Shown here: positions 11,782 to 20,452 of the stretch, piece by piece | How the letters are laid out: the number at the start of each line of letters is the position of its first letter | Numbering within the stretch: position 1 is the stretch's first letter | DNA from: a virus | Direction: 5' to 3' (one strand) | Length of the DNA: 28,618 nt | Virus record (IMG/VR): IMGVR_UViG_3300010885_029750 | Location: 1 to 28,618 of that record | The notes under the pieces: model-generated | What the model was told of the DNA's origin: nothing | Databases searched by the model: none | What the model saw: the letters and a program-made list of their open reading frames with translations, nothing else | Translations under genes and position numbers: made by a program

Positions 11782-14700
11782 TTAAGTCCCAATAGTGAAA
11801 GATATTTCAGGTGCATCGGCGCTGACAGTTTTAATAACATTCCCGCTTGCATCTTTAATTTGCATATATCCACTTCCTCTTTCAATTGGCACTGATGATT
11901 TAACAACTAATCCAGTTTCAGCCAACGGGGTTGGCGTATTTGTTGATGGCAATGCTGATTCAGGCACAGCACCACCATCCACTACCCAAGTCACTGTGGT
12001 GCTGTCAGAGATAGCAGTATTGCCGCTGTCAGCACAGGCATTTTTCACACAGTTGGCTGACATATTAATATAATAAGTCGCACCTTTGTCAAAATCCACA
12101 GTTGCATTCACATACAGACTGCTGCCTGCAACCCAAACTAATTCACTAACTTTGTTAGCGGCAAAAGTCTGAGCCAAGTTTATAACTTGGTGAGTTGTGT
12201 CTATTAGTCCACCCTTCTTAATAGTTATCGTTCCGCTTGATTGTAGCACTATAGGCTGGTTATACATTAACCTAATATTAGATTGTTTCCATACCGCAGT
12301 GTGTTTTGGTTTGGCAGGATACTTTGTTTCAGTTTCATATTTTACCAATGCCATTGGTTGTGTGTTGGCACATGGATTTTTGCTGTGGCCACGAGGCGCT
12401 GGCACCACTGTTATCTCTGGCACACCTGTGTGAAAATTCCATATAGTTGGAGTTGTGATTGCAGGACTTTTATAAGTGGTCTCAGGAGCCGACAACGGAT
12501 TTGCAGTGACTATTCCTTCATCCATTAAGATATAGTAGTCAGTGCCTATAACACGAGTATTGAATGAAATCTTAACAATATTTTTATCTATTGTTACTGC
12601 ACTTGCACTAACTGTTTGTACTAAGGTTCCGTTTGATTTATATAATTTAATTGAGCCTGAACCTTTACTTGGATCGGCAAATAAACTATTGGTGATTGTG
12701 AACCAATAGTCTCCTGTGATAGGTGCCAAATCGCTGGCAACTGTTGCCAATGCATCTTTGTTTGTTGACCTATCAGTAGGAAAATATGCCAAAGACAAAT
12801 AGTTAGTGGCTGTGCCACCACCACCACCGCTTGCACTTGGAACCCAGTTGGAACCATTCCACACAAGGTAATCGCCTTCGGAAGGTGCAACACTGGATGT
12901 ATCCACATCGCTGAGTGCGTCAATAGTTCCGCCTGTAGTTGTACCAAGTTGTCCAGCGGCTGCTTGTGCTTTGATATCAACACCCGTTTCATCTGCAAAC
13001 ACACTGAATATCTTATCAAACAGTGTGCCACTGCCAGTTGTGCCTGAGAACAATTTATCCACATTGTTCAGCAATGTCAGCAGGCCCAGTCCCATGGCCA
13101 AGCCATTGATGCTGGCTGGTGTATCACTCACTGTGTCCGCAACTACCTTGGGCACATAAGCAACTAATCCGCTTGGATCACTGAATGGGCCGCTGGTGAT
13201 GTTGTTGGAGCCACGCACCTTGATAAAAAAATCACTCTGGCTCAGTGGACTATAAACATAAGTCAACACATCATCTTCAGTCAGCAAACTGCCATTAGGG
13301 TTACTCAGCGTGGCAATTTGTGTATAGTTCCTACTGGCATCATTGTTGATGCCAGTATCAGTTGTGATCCAATATTCAATAGTGTCCACAATGCCACTGG
13401 GGACCTCTGCCGCAATGTTTATACGAGGAAGGTTACTTTCTTCTGTTTTGGTTATAATTGGAGTATTGGCCTTGCCAATAGATCCAATGCCCAAGATGCC
13501 GCCGTCAGTGACCACGGTGTATTGAGTAATATTATATGTGTAAACATCAGCTTCATATTCCAAGCAGGTGAACTCAAGCTCAATGGTATTTCTGTCGCTG
13601 TCTATCTCTGCCACAGTGATAATACGGAATATTTTATTAGTGAAACCATAGATTGCACTGGTTACATCTATCAGTTCGCCTGACTTCAAGTTGATGTAAC
13701 TAAAGTCCGCACGGAACTGTATAATTTTATCCACACGGGCTTGCTTCAAAGCCTGCAGGCCAATTTTGGTGGCCACTACCTGTTTGTTGGTAAATGGCAA
13801 TGTTATTTCACTGCTGGTGGCAACTTCATTGCCGTACCAGTCGCCACTTGGAATACTGACCTTGACAAAGTCCGATTTGTCTAAGATATCTGTATTTTGA
13901 TATGTGACTTTGTAACTGTTGCTGAGTTGTTTGAGACTGGTGCCGCTGATTGAAATATCGTCCAGTATGTTGCTGTCGGTGAAACTGGCCACACTGCTGC
14001 CAGCACGGTTGATAGTGATGCTCCACTTGCCAGTGCTGATGTCATAGCCTAACCAACTGCTGGCACAGTCAGCCATGGATTTGATATTGCTGATGACATT
14101 TTGAGTTGTGTCCACAATGCCATTTAAATTTATAGGACTGTTCACACTGGCGTTGGCAGTGCTGGTGTAGGTAAAGCCTGTGGTGGCAAAAGTATTCAGA
14201 GTAACAAAACTGCTGTCTAATTCAGCAGAAGGTATGGCCGCGCCATATCGGGTGTTGGTCATGTAATCGTATATCACATCACCCGGCAATTTCATACTGG
14301 ATGAAATATTAAATGTACACTCTGGAATACCAGTAATATTTTTATCTTTGCTGTAAGTAACTTCTACCACAGCATACAGTAATCCAGTCATTGGATGTGT
14401 GGCCTGAGTCCAACCCGGCATTACAGTGTAACTTGCTGGAGTTGTTCCGCTTTTGCCACTGGGTTGTAATGGCGTGGTGCCAGCATAGAAATAAACTTTG
14501 ATCAAGTCTCTAGCACTGATATCTTGGTTACCACCGGCATCCACTGTGTAGTCAACAGTAAAGCCGTCTGCTTTGAATATTACTCGATTGTTATCCAAGT
14601 AAACATTTTTAAATGTGTAAGCAGTAGCGGCACTGGTGCTGAGTAAATTACCTGTGACTTCTGCCAGCGCCAAACAGTATGTCATTTTTTTGTAATCTGC

Positions 14701-14943
14701 GGCCAGCACAGCGTCAGTGATGTTGCCGCCAAAGTATGCTTCGCCGTACAACACAGGTATTTGATTGTCTGGGCTTGGATTTAATTGTAACCTTGCACCT
14801 TTATCCTCTTCTTCTTTTTTCTTCTTTGGATCAACACTGGGCCCAATTAATTCGCTGGCTCGTATCAGTAATGCTGTTTTTACCAATGAACCAACAACGC
14901 CGCTGCCTGCTACAAAATCAAAAGCATCACTAAAAAATCCCAT
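11782..14943 (-). CDS. Tail tip attachment protein, J-like (1053 aa)
   Basis: 1053 residues, the size and place (after two small tip proteins, before the fibres) of lambda gpJ homologues. The N-terminus is amphipathic (MGFFSDAFDFVAGSGVVGSL), then a KKKKEEEDKGAR stretch and the NQIPVLYGEAYFGGNITDA segment typical of J/tail-tip proteins. The middle (about 200-480) is the baseplate-hub-like part (GDVIYDYMTNTRYG, FRADFSYINLKSGELIDV). Fibronectin/Ig-like segments follow (500-600), then a GTIDALSDVD-type module and a Gly-rich linker near 705, and Ig-like domains to the end. The start forms TAATG with the upstream stop. It probably closes the tube and carries the fibres, triggering DNA release on receptor contact. 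Confidence 0.8.
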   Translation of the reverse strand: MGFFSDAFDFVAGSGVVGSLVKTALLIRASELIGPSVDPKKKKEEEDKGARLQLNPSPDNQIPVLYGEAYFGGNITDAVLAADYKKMTYCLALAEVTGNLLSTSAATAYTFKNVYLDNNRVIFKADGFTVDYTVDAGGNQDISARDLIKVYFYAGTTPLQPSGKSGTTPASYTVMPGWTQATHPMTGLLYAVVEVTYSKDKNITGIPECTFNISSSMKLPGDVIYDYMTNTRYGAAIPSAELDSSFVTLNTFATTGFTYTSTANASVNSPINLNGIVDTTQNVISNIKSMADCASSWLGYDISTGKWSITINRAGSSVASFTDSNILDDISISGTSLKQLSNSYKVTYQNTDILDKSDFVKVSIPSGDWYGNEVATSSEITLPFTNKQVVATKIGLQALKQARVDKIIQFRADFSYINLKSGELIDVTSAIYGFTNKIFRIITVAEIDSDRNTIELEFTCLEYEADVYTYNITQYTVVTDGGILGIGSIGKANTPIITKTEESNLPRINIAAEVPSGIVDTIEYWITTDTGINNDASRNYTQIATLSNPNGSLLTEDDVLTYVYSPLSQSDFFIKVRGSNNITSGPFSDPSGLVAYVPKVVADTVSDTPASINGLAMGLGLLTLLNNVDKLFSGTTGSGTLFDKIFSVFADETGVDIKAQAAAGQLGTTTGGTIDALSDVDTSSVAPSEGDYLVWNGSNWVPSASGGGGGTATNYLSLAYFPTDRSTNKDALATVASDLAPITGDYWFTITNSLFADPSKGSGSIKLYKSNGTLVQTVSASAVTIDKNIVKISFNTRVIGTDYYILMDEGIVTANPLSAPETTYKSPAITTPTIWNFHTGVPEITVVPAPRGHSKNPCANTQPMALVKYETETKYPAKPKHTAVWKQSNIRLMYNQPIVLQSSGTITIKKGGLIDTTHQVINLAQTFAANKVSELVWVAGSSLYVNATVDFDKGATYYINMSANCVKNACADSGNTAISDSTTVTWVVDGGAVPESALPSTNTPTPLAETGLVVKSSVPIERGSGYMQIKDASGNVIKTVSADAPEISFTIGT

Positions 14944-15509
14944 TATGGTGCTCCGAAATTAAAGTTGCTGTTGGCCAATGCCTGCACACGACTCATACTG
15001 CTTTCACCAGGAAAGTCATTGGCATTGGTCTTTCGGCCGTTTATTTTTCTAGTCAGCATTTCAAATGTGCTGGCACAGGTCAAAGTAATTGTGCTTTTTG
15101 CAACACCCGAGCCAGTATCAACACTGTCTGTGATAGCATAATTGGTCACAATGCCTTTGAATCTATCATACACAGACACGCTGGTTTCTAAATAAATTGG
15201 TTGGTGGGTTGTGGCATCAAAGAACGCACGACTGATTGTGATAGTACTGCCTTTGATGTCTTGTGCCAATATGTCAGTGATACTGCTGGTTGGTACACCG
15301 CTGAGATTCACAGTGAGTTCGCCTGCGGTGGTTGTGAGTTCACTCAGTGTGTTACTGATGCTGAGCAGTTTGCCAATGTTAACATAACTGTTGCCGGCAT
15401 GAGTTATGGATTGGTTAAAGTCAGTGAGGTAAGCAGTATCAAAATTAGGAACTGCCCATTTGATCAGCACTGCACTTTCAATACTTTTATAACTGGATAA
15501 ATCTATCAT
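14943..15509 (-). CDS. Minor tail / baseplate hub protein (188 aa)
   Basis: 188 residues, beta-rich. It starts MIDLSSYKSIESAVLIKW, continues with YLTDFNQSITHAGNSYVNIG and LTVNLSGVPTSSITDILAQ, and ends with a MLTRKINGRKTNANDF segment followed by MSRVQALANSNFNFGAP. This pattern fits the hub-type minor tail proteins (DUF2163/DUF1833-like) that lie between distal tail proteins and J. It is joined to both neighbours by ATGA and TAATG overlaps, so the three tip genes are translationally coupled. Likely part of the tail-tip complex. Confidence 0.65.
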   Translation of the reverse strand: MIDLSSYKSIESAVLIKWAVPNFDTAYLTDFNQSITHAGNSYVNIGKLLSISNTLSELTTTAGELTVNLSGVPTSSITDILAQDIKGSTITISRAFFDATTHQPIYLETSVSVYDRFKGIVTNYAITDSVDTGSGVAKSTITLTCASTFEMLTRKINGRKTNANDFPGESSMSRVQALANSNFNFGAP

Positions 15510-16123
15510 ACTCTATTCTCGTAGAACACAAATGGTCCACTCCAGGAAACCAAGCCGCCTTCCACAATGGTAAATGTTGGATATTGCACACATATGACAG
15601 TCCACGAAACATTGGAGCCAACTATCAGGGCCTTGCTGGAGCCTGAAGTTTCGTCTACAGGTCTATTCAGTGTTACTGCATTGCTGTTGAAAGCCACATC
15701 AGCGGCCACAGTGTAAACATTGCCAGTGCTGGTAATTTGTATTAGGTCACCTGCCTTAAATTTAAAGCCTGAGCTGGTGGTTGGGCTTGTGGTCAATGTG
15801 ATAGCAGTTGAACCTTTTGTAATTGTGGCCACAAAGCCTGTGGAGTTCACACTGTTGCCTTGATAGGCCGCAAGGTATGATTGTCCGCCAGAACTTAGAC
15901 TAATTGATCCAGTGGCCACACGACCCAGGGCTTCTGCCTTGCTGACATCAGTGCGAATATCAATCCAACGCAGGCCATTTGGCAAGTTAACTGTGAACTT
16001 CCAAATTGCACTGCCTCTGCTACTGGCCCGCACAGTTTGATTGCGTGTAATAGTTTGTCCAACTACTTGTTGTCTATCTAATGATAAACTTTCTGCTTTG
16101 TCTATGATCCATTGAAAACTCAT
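15506..16123 (-). CDS. Minor tail / distal tail protein (205 aa)
   Basis: 205 residues, all beta. It begins MSFQWIIDKAESLSLDRQQV and contains FTVNLPNGLRWIDIRTDVSK, a GDLIQITSTGNVYTV strand pair resembling the beta-barrel of distal tail proteins, and the C-terminal SWSGPFVFYENRV. It is encoded directly after the tape measure, where distal tail proteins normally sit, with ATGA overlaps on both sides. Likely forms the platform at the tail end on which the hub assembles. The specific family is uncertain. Confidence 0.65.
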   Translation of the reverse strand: MSFQWIIDKAESLSLDRQQVVGQTITRNQTVRASSRGSAIWKFTVNLPNGLRWIDIRTDVSKAEALGRVATGSISLSSGGQSYLAAYQGNSVNSTGFVATITKGSTAITLTTSPTTSSGFKFKAGDLIQITSTGNVYTVAADVAFNSNAVTLNRPVDETSGSSKALIVGSNVSWTVICVQYPTFTIVEGGLVSWSGPFVFYENRV

Positions 16124-19100
16124 GCTCTTGCTCCGGGTAATCTTCTACGGCCTTGCTCAGCAACAGCGTGTAGGAAGGTTGGGTCTTGTGCCAACATTTG
16201 TTTGAAACTCATAGCATCCACAGCATTGATATTGTAAATCACTTGTTGGCCGCCTACAGCACTGCCACTACTCATCGCATTGTTGGGTATAATAGTGCCA
16301 GCAGTGTTGGGTATGAAAACTTCGGGGCCCTCTTCCCCGATAATGTACGGAGTATTTGCACTTACTGGGCCGCCTCCTGCTCTGCCCAACAAGCCACCAA
16401 AGAATCCACCAACACCTGTGATTAACTTGGTAGCTTCCGATTTGAGTTGTATGCGAATCAAGTCGCGGATAATACTGTCTCGGAAGTCTGCAAATTTAAA
16501 TTTACCTTTGTCAATAAAGTCATCAATGGCTTTGTCAATGTTTTGTGTAAAGGATGAAAAGGATTTCTGTATTTGCAATGAAGCATTTTCTGCATCGCTT
16601 CTCCACTGGCTCCAAGCCAACTGCCAGCCTGTTGTGAATTCTCTGCTTTGATCTATCAACCTCTGTGTGCCATCAATTAATGGTTGATTGGTTTGAGAAA
16701 TTTCATCGCGTATCTGTTTTTGTCTTTGCAAATCCAAAAGAATTTGTTTGCCGTTTTCATCCACGCCCAGTAGGCCCTGCTCTTTAATTATTTGCTGTTG
16801 TGCTAGTAATTCGTTTTGTGTTTTGATATCAGCAATAGTTTTTTGGTCCGAAGTCATGGTTAGCTTGGCCATTTCAGCTTTTAAATTGATACTGGCTATC
16901 TCAGCATTGTTGATTAATTCTTGACTGAACTGTAGTTGTTCCAATGCGCTTCTTCTTTTTTGGAAGCCTGCTATGTTCTGATCCAAGAATGCTTTGTCTA
17001 GGTCAGCTTGTACTTGAATGTTTTTTATTGCATCATTGTTGAACTCGATCTTTTTATCTCTATTTGGATCTTGGGCATCAGTTAATAATTTTAATTTTTC
17101 AGTTGCTTGTGTTAGTTCGCGAATTTTTTCAGTTGTGCGTTGTTCCAAGTCATAACGAGCCTGTGCGGCCTGTGATTGGTCACGGCCAAGACCCAACAGC
17201 TTTGTTTCTAATGCTAATCTATCTGTAACATTGGTATTGCTTTGTGTAAATGCTTGTACTTGTTGTGAAAGATTCATTGAAACATCGCTCATGATGTTTC
17301 GATTCTTTTCGTTGTTATTTTTCATATCAAGGAAAAGTTTATCAAGTACAACTGCATCTTCTGTTTGTTTTGCCAACTCATCTCGTTGTTGTTTCATGAT
17401 GGCTAACCTGCCACCTTCTTTCTTGGCAGCTTCATCGCCGCCTTGAGCAATGGTTGTTTCAAGCACAGCAATTTCTTGATTTATTTTTAGTAAGTCTGAT
17501 TTGTGTTTGGCTTCTGCATCAAACAAACCAAGTTTTCTTGTTTTTTCTTGTTCACTGGCGCCCACCAAAGCCATTTCTAATTGTAGTCTTGCTTGAGCCT
17601 GTTGATTAATTTGTTTTTGGAATTCGTAACTATTTCTCAAAGCTAATTCTTGTGCCAGCCAAGGCTTCAAGTCTTGCGGAACATTAGTAACTGGCGCTTC
17701 GGGGTTATCCAGTCTACGGGGATCGTTTGGCATTGTGGGTCTGCCGCGCTCAATGTCTGGCAGCTTGGGACTCATGCCAAACACACTACGCATCTTGTTG
17801 GCAATCTTGTCCAGTGTGCTGTTAATGGAATCATAAATGCCACCAGCCCATTCTTTTGCCCATGCATAACCTTTGGAGATGCTGCCAGTTATTTCATCTC
17901 CAAATGCTTTCCATATCAGTGTGGCAGCTGTCAAGGCCGCTGTGACTGCGGCAACACCTATAGCAATTACACCCCATACTGGAGCGGACAAAGCCGCGGC
18001 CACTGGCAAAAATATAGCACCTATACGGAATAAAATTATGCCCAAGCTGGTAAATGCACCAGTGATTGTGGCCATTACACCAGCAAGTAAGCCGCCAGTG
18101 GCGGCTGTTGCTGCCATTGTTGTGCCAGCGGCACCAGTGGCCACTGTTAAGCCGGCAGTGCTTGCAGCCAAACTGGCTTGTGCAACTGCAAGTTGTCCGC
18201 TGGCTATTAATAACGCTCGTCTGGCAGCGGCCAGTTCAGCTGTTGCCACAGCGTTTGCTTGCAAGCTGACTGTGTCAGCCAGTCGTGCTCTTGCTTCAGC
18301 TATGGTTGCTTCTAAACTTATAACACGGGCGGCAGCTTCTGCTTGTTTAACACGAATAAAATTTACTTCGGCCGCAGTCAGTCCAACAAGTGCACCAGTG
18401 GCAATTCCAGTTGCCGCGGCTTGTGCTGACATTGCTCCAGCGCCTGCTGTGAATAACCCCACTAAGGCTTTAAAAGCATTGATAGTGCTTGTGGCAACCA
18501 TTGCGGCCAGGCTGGCCGCAGTTGCGGCCATTGCACCTGCTAATCCCAAGGCCGCAATATAAGCAACATTGGCTCCTCCAGCAATACTGTTGAATGCTTC
18601 CAGTATGGGTGCTATGAGATTCAAGAAAGCATTTTTAATATTCTTTGCAGTTTCTTCCAGCTTTTTGTTGGCTTCACTGGCCTGTACGGTACTGGCCGCA
18701 AGGTTGCCCATTTTGCCATTGGCTTGGTCAAGACCATCCACAAAGTCGCCCACGCTCATGGTCTTTAAACTGCGTCCAGCAAGACTCACACCTGCTACTT
18801 TGAAACTGGCATCGCCTGCGTTGGCGGCCAACACACGCATCATCTGGTTGAAGTTTTCCAAGTCTGTATGAGCGGCTCTGAATTCTTCAGTCAATCCAAA
18901 CTTTTCTAATTCAGCTTGTGCTTTGGCACTGCCATTACGGGCTTCTTCCAAACTGCCTTGGAATGTTGCTAGAGCCAAGCCCATTTGTTCAGTACTGCGG
19001 CCTGCTTTCTTGAATCCAGCTTCTACTTCTAATATCTTTTCTACACTGACACCAAAGCTCTCACTCAAGTCTTTGATAGCATCAGCACTGGTCAATAAGT

Positions 19101-19353
19101 TACTGATAAAAGCACCAATGGCAATGCCAGTTATGGCAGTGGCAACACCATTCATTTTGTTGGCAAGGTTGCTGGCACCATCTGCTAGTTTTGAAACAGC
19201 ACCTTGCATGTTGCCAAAGCCCATGACACCGGCAGCACTGGCTGAGGTTGTGGTTTGTCCAAACTTTTTAACTTGGTCGTCAGCGTTCTTGATACCACGC
19301 TGGAACTGTGCGTCATCCAGTTCAAGTGTTACGGTGCTTATGCTTTTTGCCAT
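16120..19353 (-). CDS. Tape measure protein (1077 aa)
   Basis: 1077 residues, the longest gene, in the standard position after the chaperones. The start MAKSISTVTLELDDAQFQRG is typical of tape measure proteins. Two long hydrophobic Ala/Gly-rich segments (about 255-325 and 420-490) are likely membrane-active parts released into the host. Residues ~560-900 form long Gln/Lys/Glu-rich coiled coils. The C-terminus has the FRDSIIRDLIRIQLKSEA segment, then GFFGGLLGRAGGGPV, EEGPEVFIP and a QGRRRLPGARA tail, a common tape-measure ending. By the usual 1.5 angstrom per residue relation the tail would be about 160 nm. No lysozyme or peptidase domain is evident. Confidence 0.92.
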   Translation of the reverse strand: MAKSISTVTLELDDAQFQRGIKNADDQVKKFGQTTTSASAAGVMGFGNMQGAVSKLADGASNLANKMNGVATAITGIAIGAFISNLLTSADAIKDLSESFGVSVEKILEVEAGFKKAGRSTEQMGLALATFQGSLEEARNGSAKAQAELEKFGLTEEFRAAHTDLENFNQMMRVLAANAGDASFKVAGVSLAGRSLKTMSVGDFVDGLDQANGKMGNLAASTVQASEANKKLEETAKNIKNAFLNLIAPILEAFNSIAGGANVAYIAALGLAGAMAATAASLAAMVATSTINAFKALVGLFTAGAGAMSAQAAATGIATGALVGLTAAEVNFIRVKQAEAAARVISLEATIAEARARLADTVSLQANAVATAELAAARRALLIASGQLAVAQASLAASTAGLTVATGAAGTTMAATAATGGLLAGVMATITGAFTSLGIILFRIGAIFLPVAAALSAPVWGVIAIGVAAVTAALTAATLIWKAFGDEITGSISKGYAWAKEWAGGIYDSINSTLDKIANKMRSVFGMSPKLPDIERGRPTMPNDPRRLDNPEAPVTNVPQDLKPWLAQELALRNSYEFQKQINQQAQARLQLEMALVGASEQEKTRKLGLFDAEAKHKSDLLKINQEIAVLETTIAQGGDEAAKKEGGRLAIMKQQRDELAKQTEDAVVLDKLFLDMKNNNEKNRNIMSDVSMNLSQQVQAFTQSNTNVTDRLALETKLLGLGRDQSQAAQARYDLEQRTTEKIRELTQATEKLKLLTDAQDPNRDKKIEFNNDAIKNIQVQADLDKAFLDQNIAGFQKRRSALEQLQFSQELINNAEIASINLKAEMAKLTMTSDQKTIADIKTQNELLAQQQIIKEQGLLGVDENGKQILLDLQRQKQIRDEISQTNQPLIDGTQRLIDQSREFTTGWQLAWSQWRSDAENASLQIQKSFSSFTQNIDKAIDDFIDKGKFKFADFRDSIIRDLIRIQLKSEATKLITGVGGFFGGLLGRAGGGPVSANTPYIIGEEGPEVFIPNTAGTIIPNNAMSSGSAVGGQQVIYNINAVDAMSFKQMLAQDPTFLHAVAEQGRRRLPGARA

Positions 19354-19365
19354 GACTAATTCCTG

Positions 19366-19653
19366 TTATCTAAAATTGCTGACCTGCCGTGCAATGCTGT
19401 TGTTGTATTCTTCTATTGCGGGTTTGCTCATACCATCGGGTGCCTGTTTTGACCAACCATCATCCAGATAAGATGCATACTGATAGTTAGCAATAATAGA
19501 CTTGGCAGTTTTTGTGGTGTGTGCTTTGGCGTACCCAGTGTCTTTTGGAGTTATTGTTTTGAACACACGAAAAGCATCATTCCATGCCTGTTTGGGTATG
19601 GCTTGCAGAGCCCTGGACCTTTCAGTTAATCCATTTTTAAATTTCGCTTTCAT
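19366..19653 (-). CDS. HK97 gp10-like neck/tail-completion protein (95 aa)
   Basis: 95 residues with the pattern of gp10-like proteins: an amphipathic N-terminal helix (RSRALQAIPKQAWNDAFRVF), TPKDTGYAKA, then YQYASYLDDGWSKQAPDG and a C-terminal helix. Such proteins form the neck or terminate the tail and are usually encoded next to the connectors, before the tail tube gene; here it lies between the chaperones and the tape measure, an unusual place. It overlaps the chaperone frame by 17 bases. Family call by motif; moderate certainty. Confidence 0.7.
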   Translation of the reverse strand: MKAKFKNGLTERSRALQAIPKQAWNDAFRVFKTITPKDTGYAKAHTTKTAKSIIANYQYASYLDDGWSKQAPDGMSKPAIEEYNNSIARQVSNFR

Positions 19654-19852
19654 ATTTTTTTACTCCTTCCACCATTTTTAACAATTGCTCTTGAGTCAAC
19701 TTTGGAGCAGGACGACTTGCACTAGAACTTTCTTCGTTTTTGGCTGCCCTATAACTCATAGCAGTATTACAAATGAAAAGATCAAAAGTACTAGCAGTCT
19801 TGATAACTTCGGACGGTAATTTACCATACCTTTCGCTCATTGTGTCCAGCAT
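19637..19852 (-). CDS. Tail assembly chaperone, downstream (T-like) frame
   Basis: 71 codons from the ATG at 19852 (LDTMSERYGKLPSEVI...), with a second in-frame ATG four codons in. The frame is open upstream as far as the GGGAAAG slippery site at 19909-19903, where a -1 slip from the preceding chaperone gene would fuse the two, as with lambda gpG-gpT. The fused product would be about 186 residues. The sequence contains a helical STFDLFICNTAMSYRAAK segment and a C-terminal LTQEQLLKMVEGVKKYESE helix expected to contact the tape measure. Free initiation at 19852 cannot be excluded, but no clear ribosome binding site is seen. Confidence 0.75.
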   Translation of the reverse strand: MLDTMSERYGKLPSEVIKTASTFDLFICNTAMSYRAAKNEESSSASRPAPKLTQEQLLKMVEGVKKYESEI

Positions 19853-19899
19853 CAGGATAAAGCGTAAATCAGTACTTTCGTCCTTGATCTCTCCATTGG

Positions 19900-20196
19900 T
19901 TACTTTCCCAAATGTTCAACAACCTTTTGTATTACTTTGGTCATCAAGTCATTTGGCAGTACTAGACCTTTTCCGGTAATTTGTTTACCTTCTTCGTCCA
20001 GTATTAAATCATCCAACATCACCACAGCTGATTCATAATCTGTGTTAATGGTTGTGGCAATCTTGATAAATTTTGCCAAGGGTTGACGATCGTAGATAAA
20101 AAAGTCAAGTTCGTCTCCGTATTTGACTTTTGTTTCTTCGTCGTCAATTGTGATTTTAATTAGGCTAGGTTTAGCCGCAAGTTCTGATAGTTTCAT
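19900..20196 (-). CDS. Tail assembly chaperone, G-like (98 aa)
   Basis: 98 residues directly upstream of the tape measure region; beta-rich N-terminal part (LIKITIDDEETKVKYGDELD) and helical C-terminus ending HLGK. The last codons read TTG GGA AAG TAA, placing GGGAAAG in the exact register (G GGA AAG) used for -1 frameshifting in lambda gpG. The main product stops at 19900, a minority would continue into the T-like frame. The ribosome binding site AAGGA before ATG 20196 is good. It overlaps nothing but follows the 57-residue gene by three bases. Role: binds the tape measure and recruits tube subunits during tail assembly. Confidence 0.85.
   Translation of the reverse strand: MKLSELAAKPSLIKITIDDEETKVKYGDELDFFIYDRQPLAKFIKIATTINTDYESAVVMLDDLILDEEGKQITGKGLVLPNDLMTKVIQKVVEHLGK
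19903..19909 (-). promoter_or_regulatory. GGGAAAG programmed -1 ribosomal frameshift site
   Basis: On the minus strand the zero frame reads TTG GGA AAG TAA. The heptamer G GGA AAG is the lambda G/GT slippery sequence in the correct phase, with the stop codon immediately after it. After a -1 slip translation continues as KVTNGEIKDE into the downstream chaperone frame without a stop. No downstream stimulatory hairpin was obvious by eye. Confidence 0.88.
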
Positions 20197-20199
20197 CTG

Positions 20200-20373
20200 T
20201 TAATCCTTTTGTCTGTTGATCAGCGTGTTTACCACTGCAAGTGAGAAGCTGAGTCTACTTGCTATCTTTTCTATATCACCTTTTGCACATTTTAATTCGT
20301 TGCTGGTTTTGGCCAGCTCGGATAACAAGCTAAGATGTAATTCGTGGGCGGTCTTTGAATCTAGTATGTCCAT
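20200..20373 (-). CDS. Small helical protein (57 aa)
   Basis: ATG at 20373 with an AAGGAAG ribosome binding site seven bases away; TAA at 20200, three bases before the chaperone start. The 57 residues (MDILDSKTAHELHLSLLSEL, then a Cys-Ala-Lys-Gly-Asp-Ile segment and an LSFSLAVVNTLINR end) form two amphipathic helices. From memory this layout (helix, Lys-Cys-Ala turn, second hydrophobic helix) is frequent in small genes beside tail genes in aquatic phages; function unknown. The position just before the chaperone suggests a tail-assembly role. No transmembrane segment is clear. Confidence 0.75.
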   Translation of the reverse strand: MDILDSKTAHELHLSLLSELAKTSNELKCAKGDIEKIASRLSFSLAVVNTLINRQKD

Positions 20374-20410
20374 ATATCTTCCTTATACATTACTTATCCC
20401 ATGAGGCGGA

Positions 20411-20434
20411 AATAGGGGCAATAATGCCCCTATT
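20411..20434 (-). promoter_or_regulatory. Perfect 10-bp hairpin after the major tail protein gene
   Basis: AATAGGGGCA and TGCCCCTATT form ten uninterrupted pairs around a 4-base loop, 19 bases after the tail tube gene's stop (20453). On the minus strand only TTTCC follows, so termination would be partial at best. Such a hairpin could lower read-through from the very abundant tube mRNA into the tail-assembly genes, or protect its 3' end. Confidence 0.7.
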
Positions 20435-20452
20435 CTTGCGACCTAATTTAGA

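Noticed and set aside
17873-18562. 229-codon plus-strand open frame opposite the tape measure gene
   Set aside because: Its Ala/Val/Pro-rich product mirrors the Ala/Gly-rich coding sequence on the other strand; no ribosome binding site, and it lies wholly inside a convincing gene.
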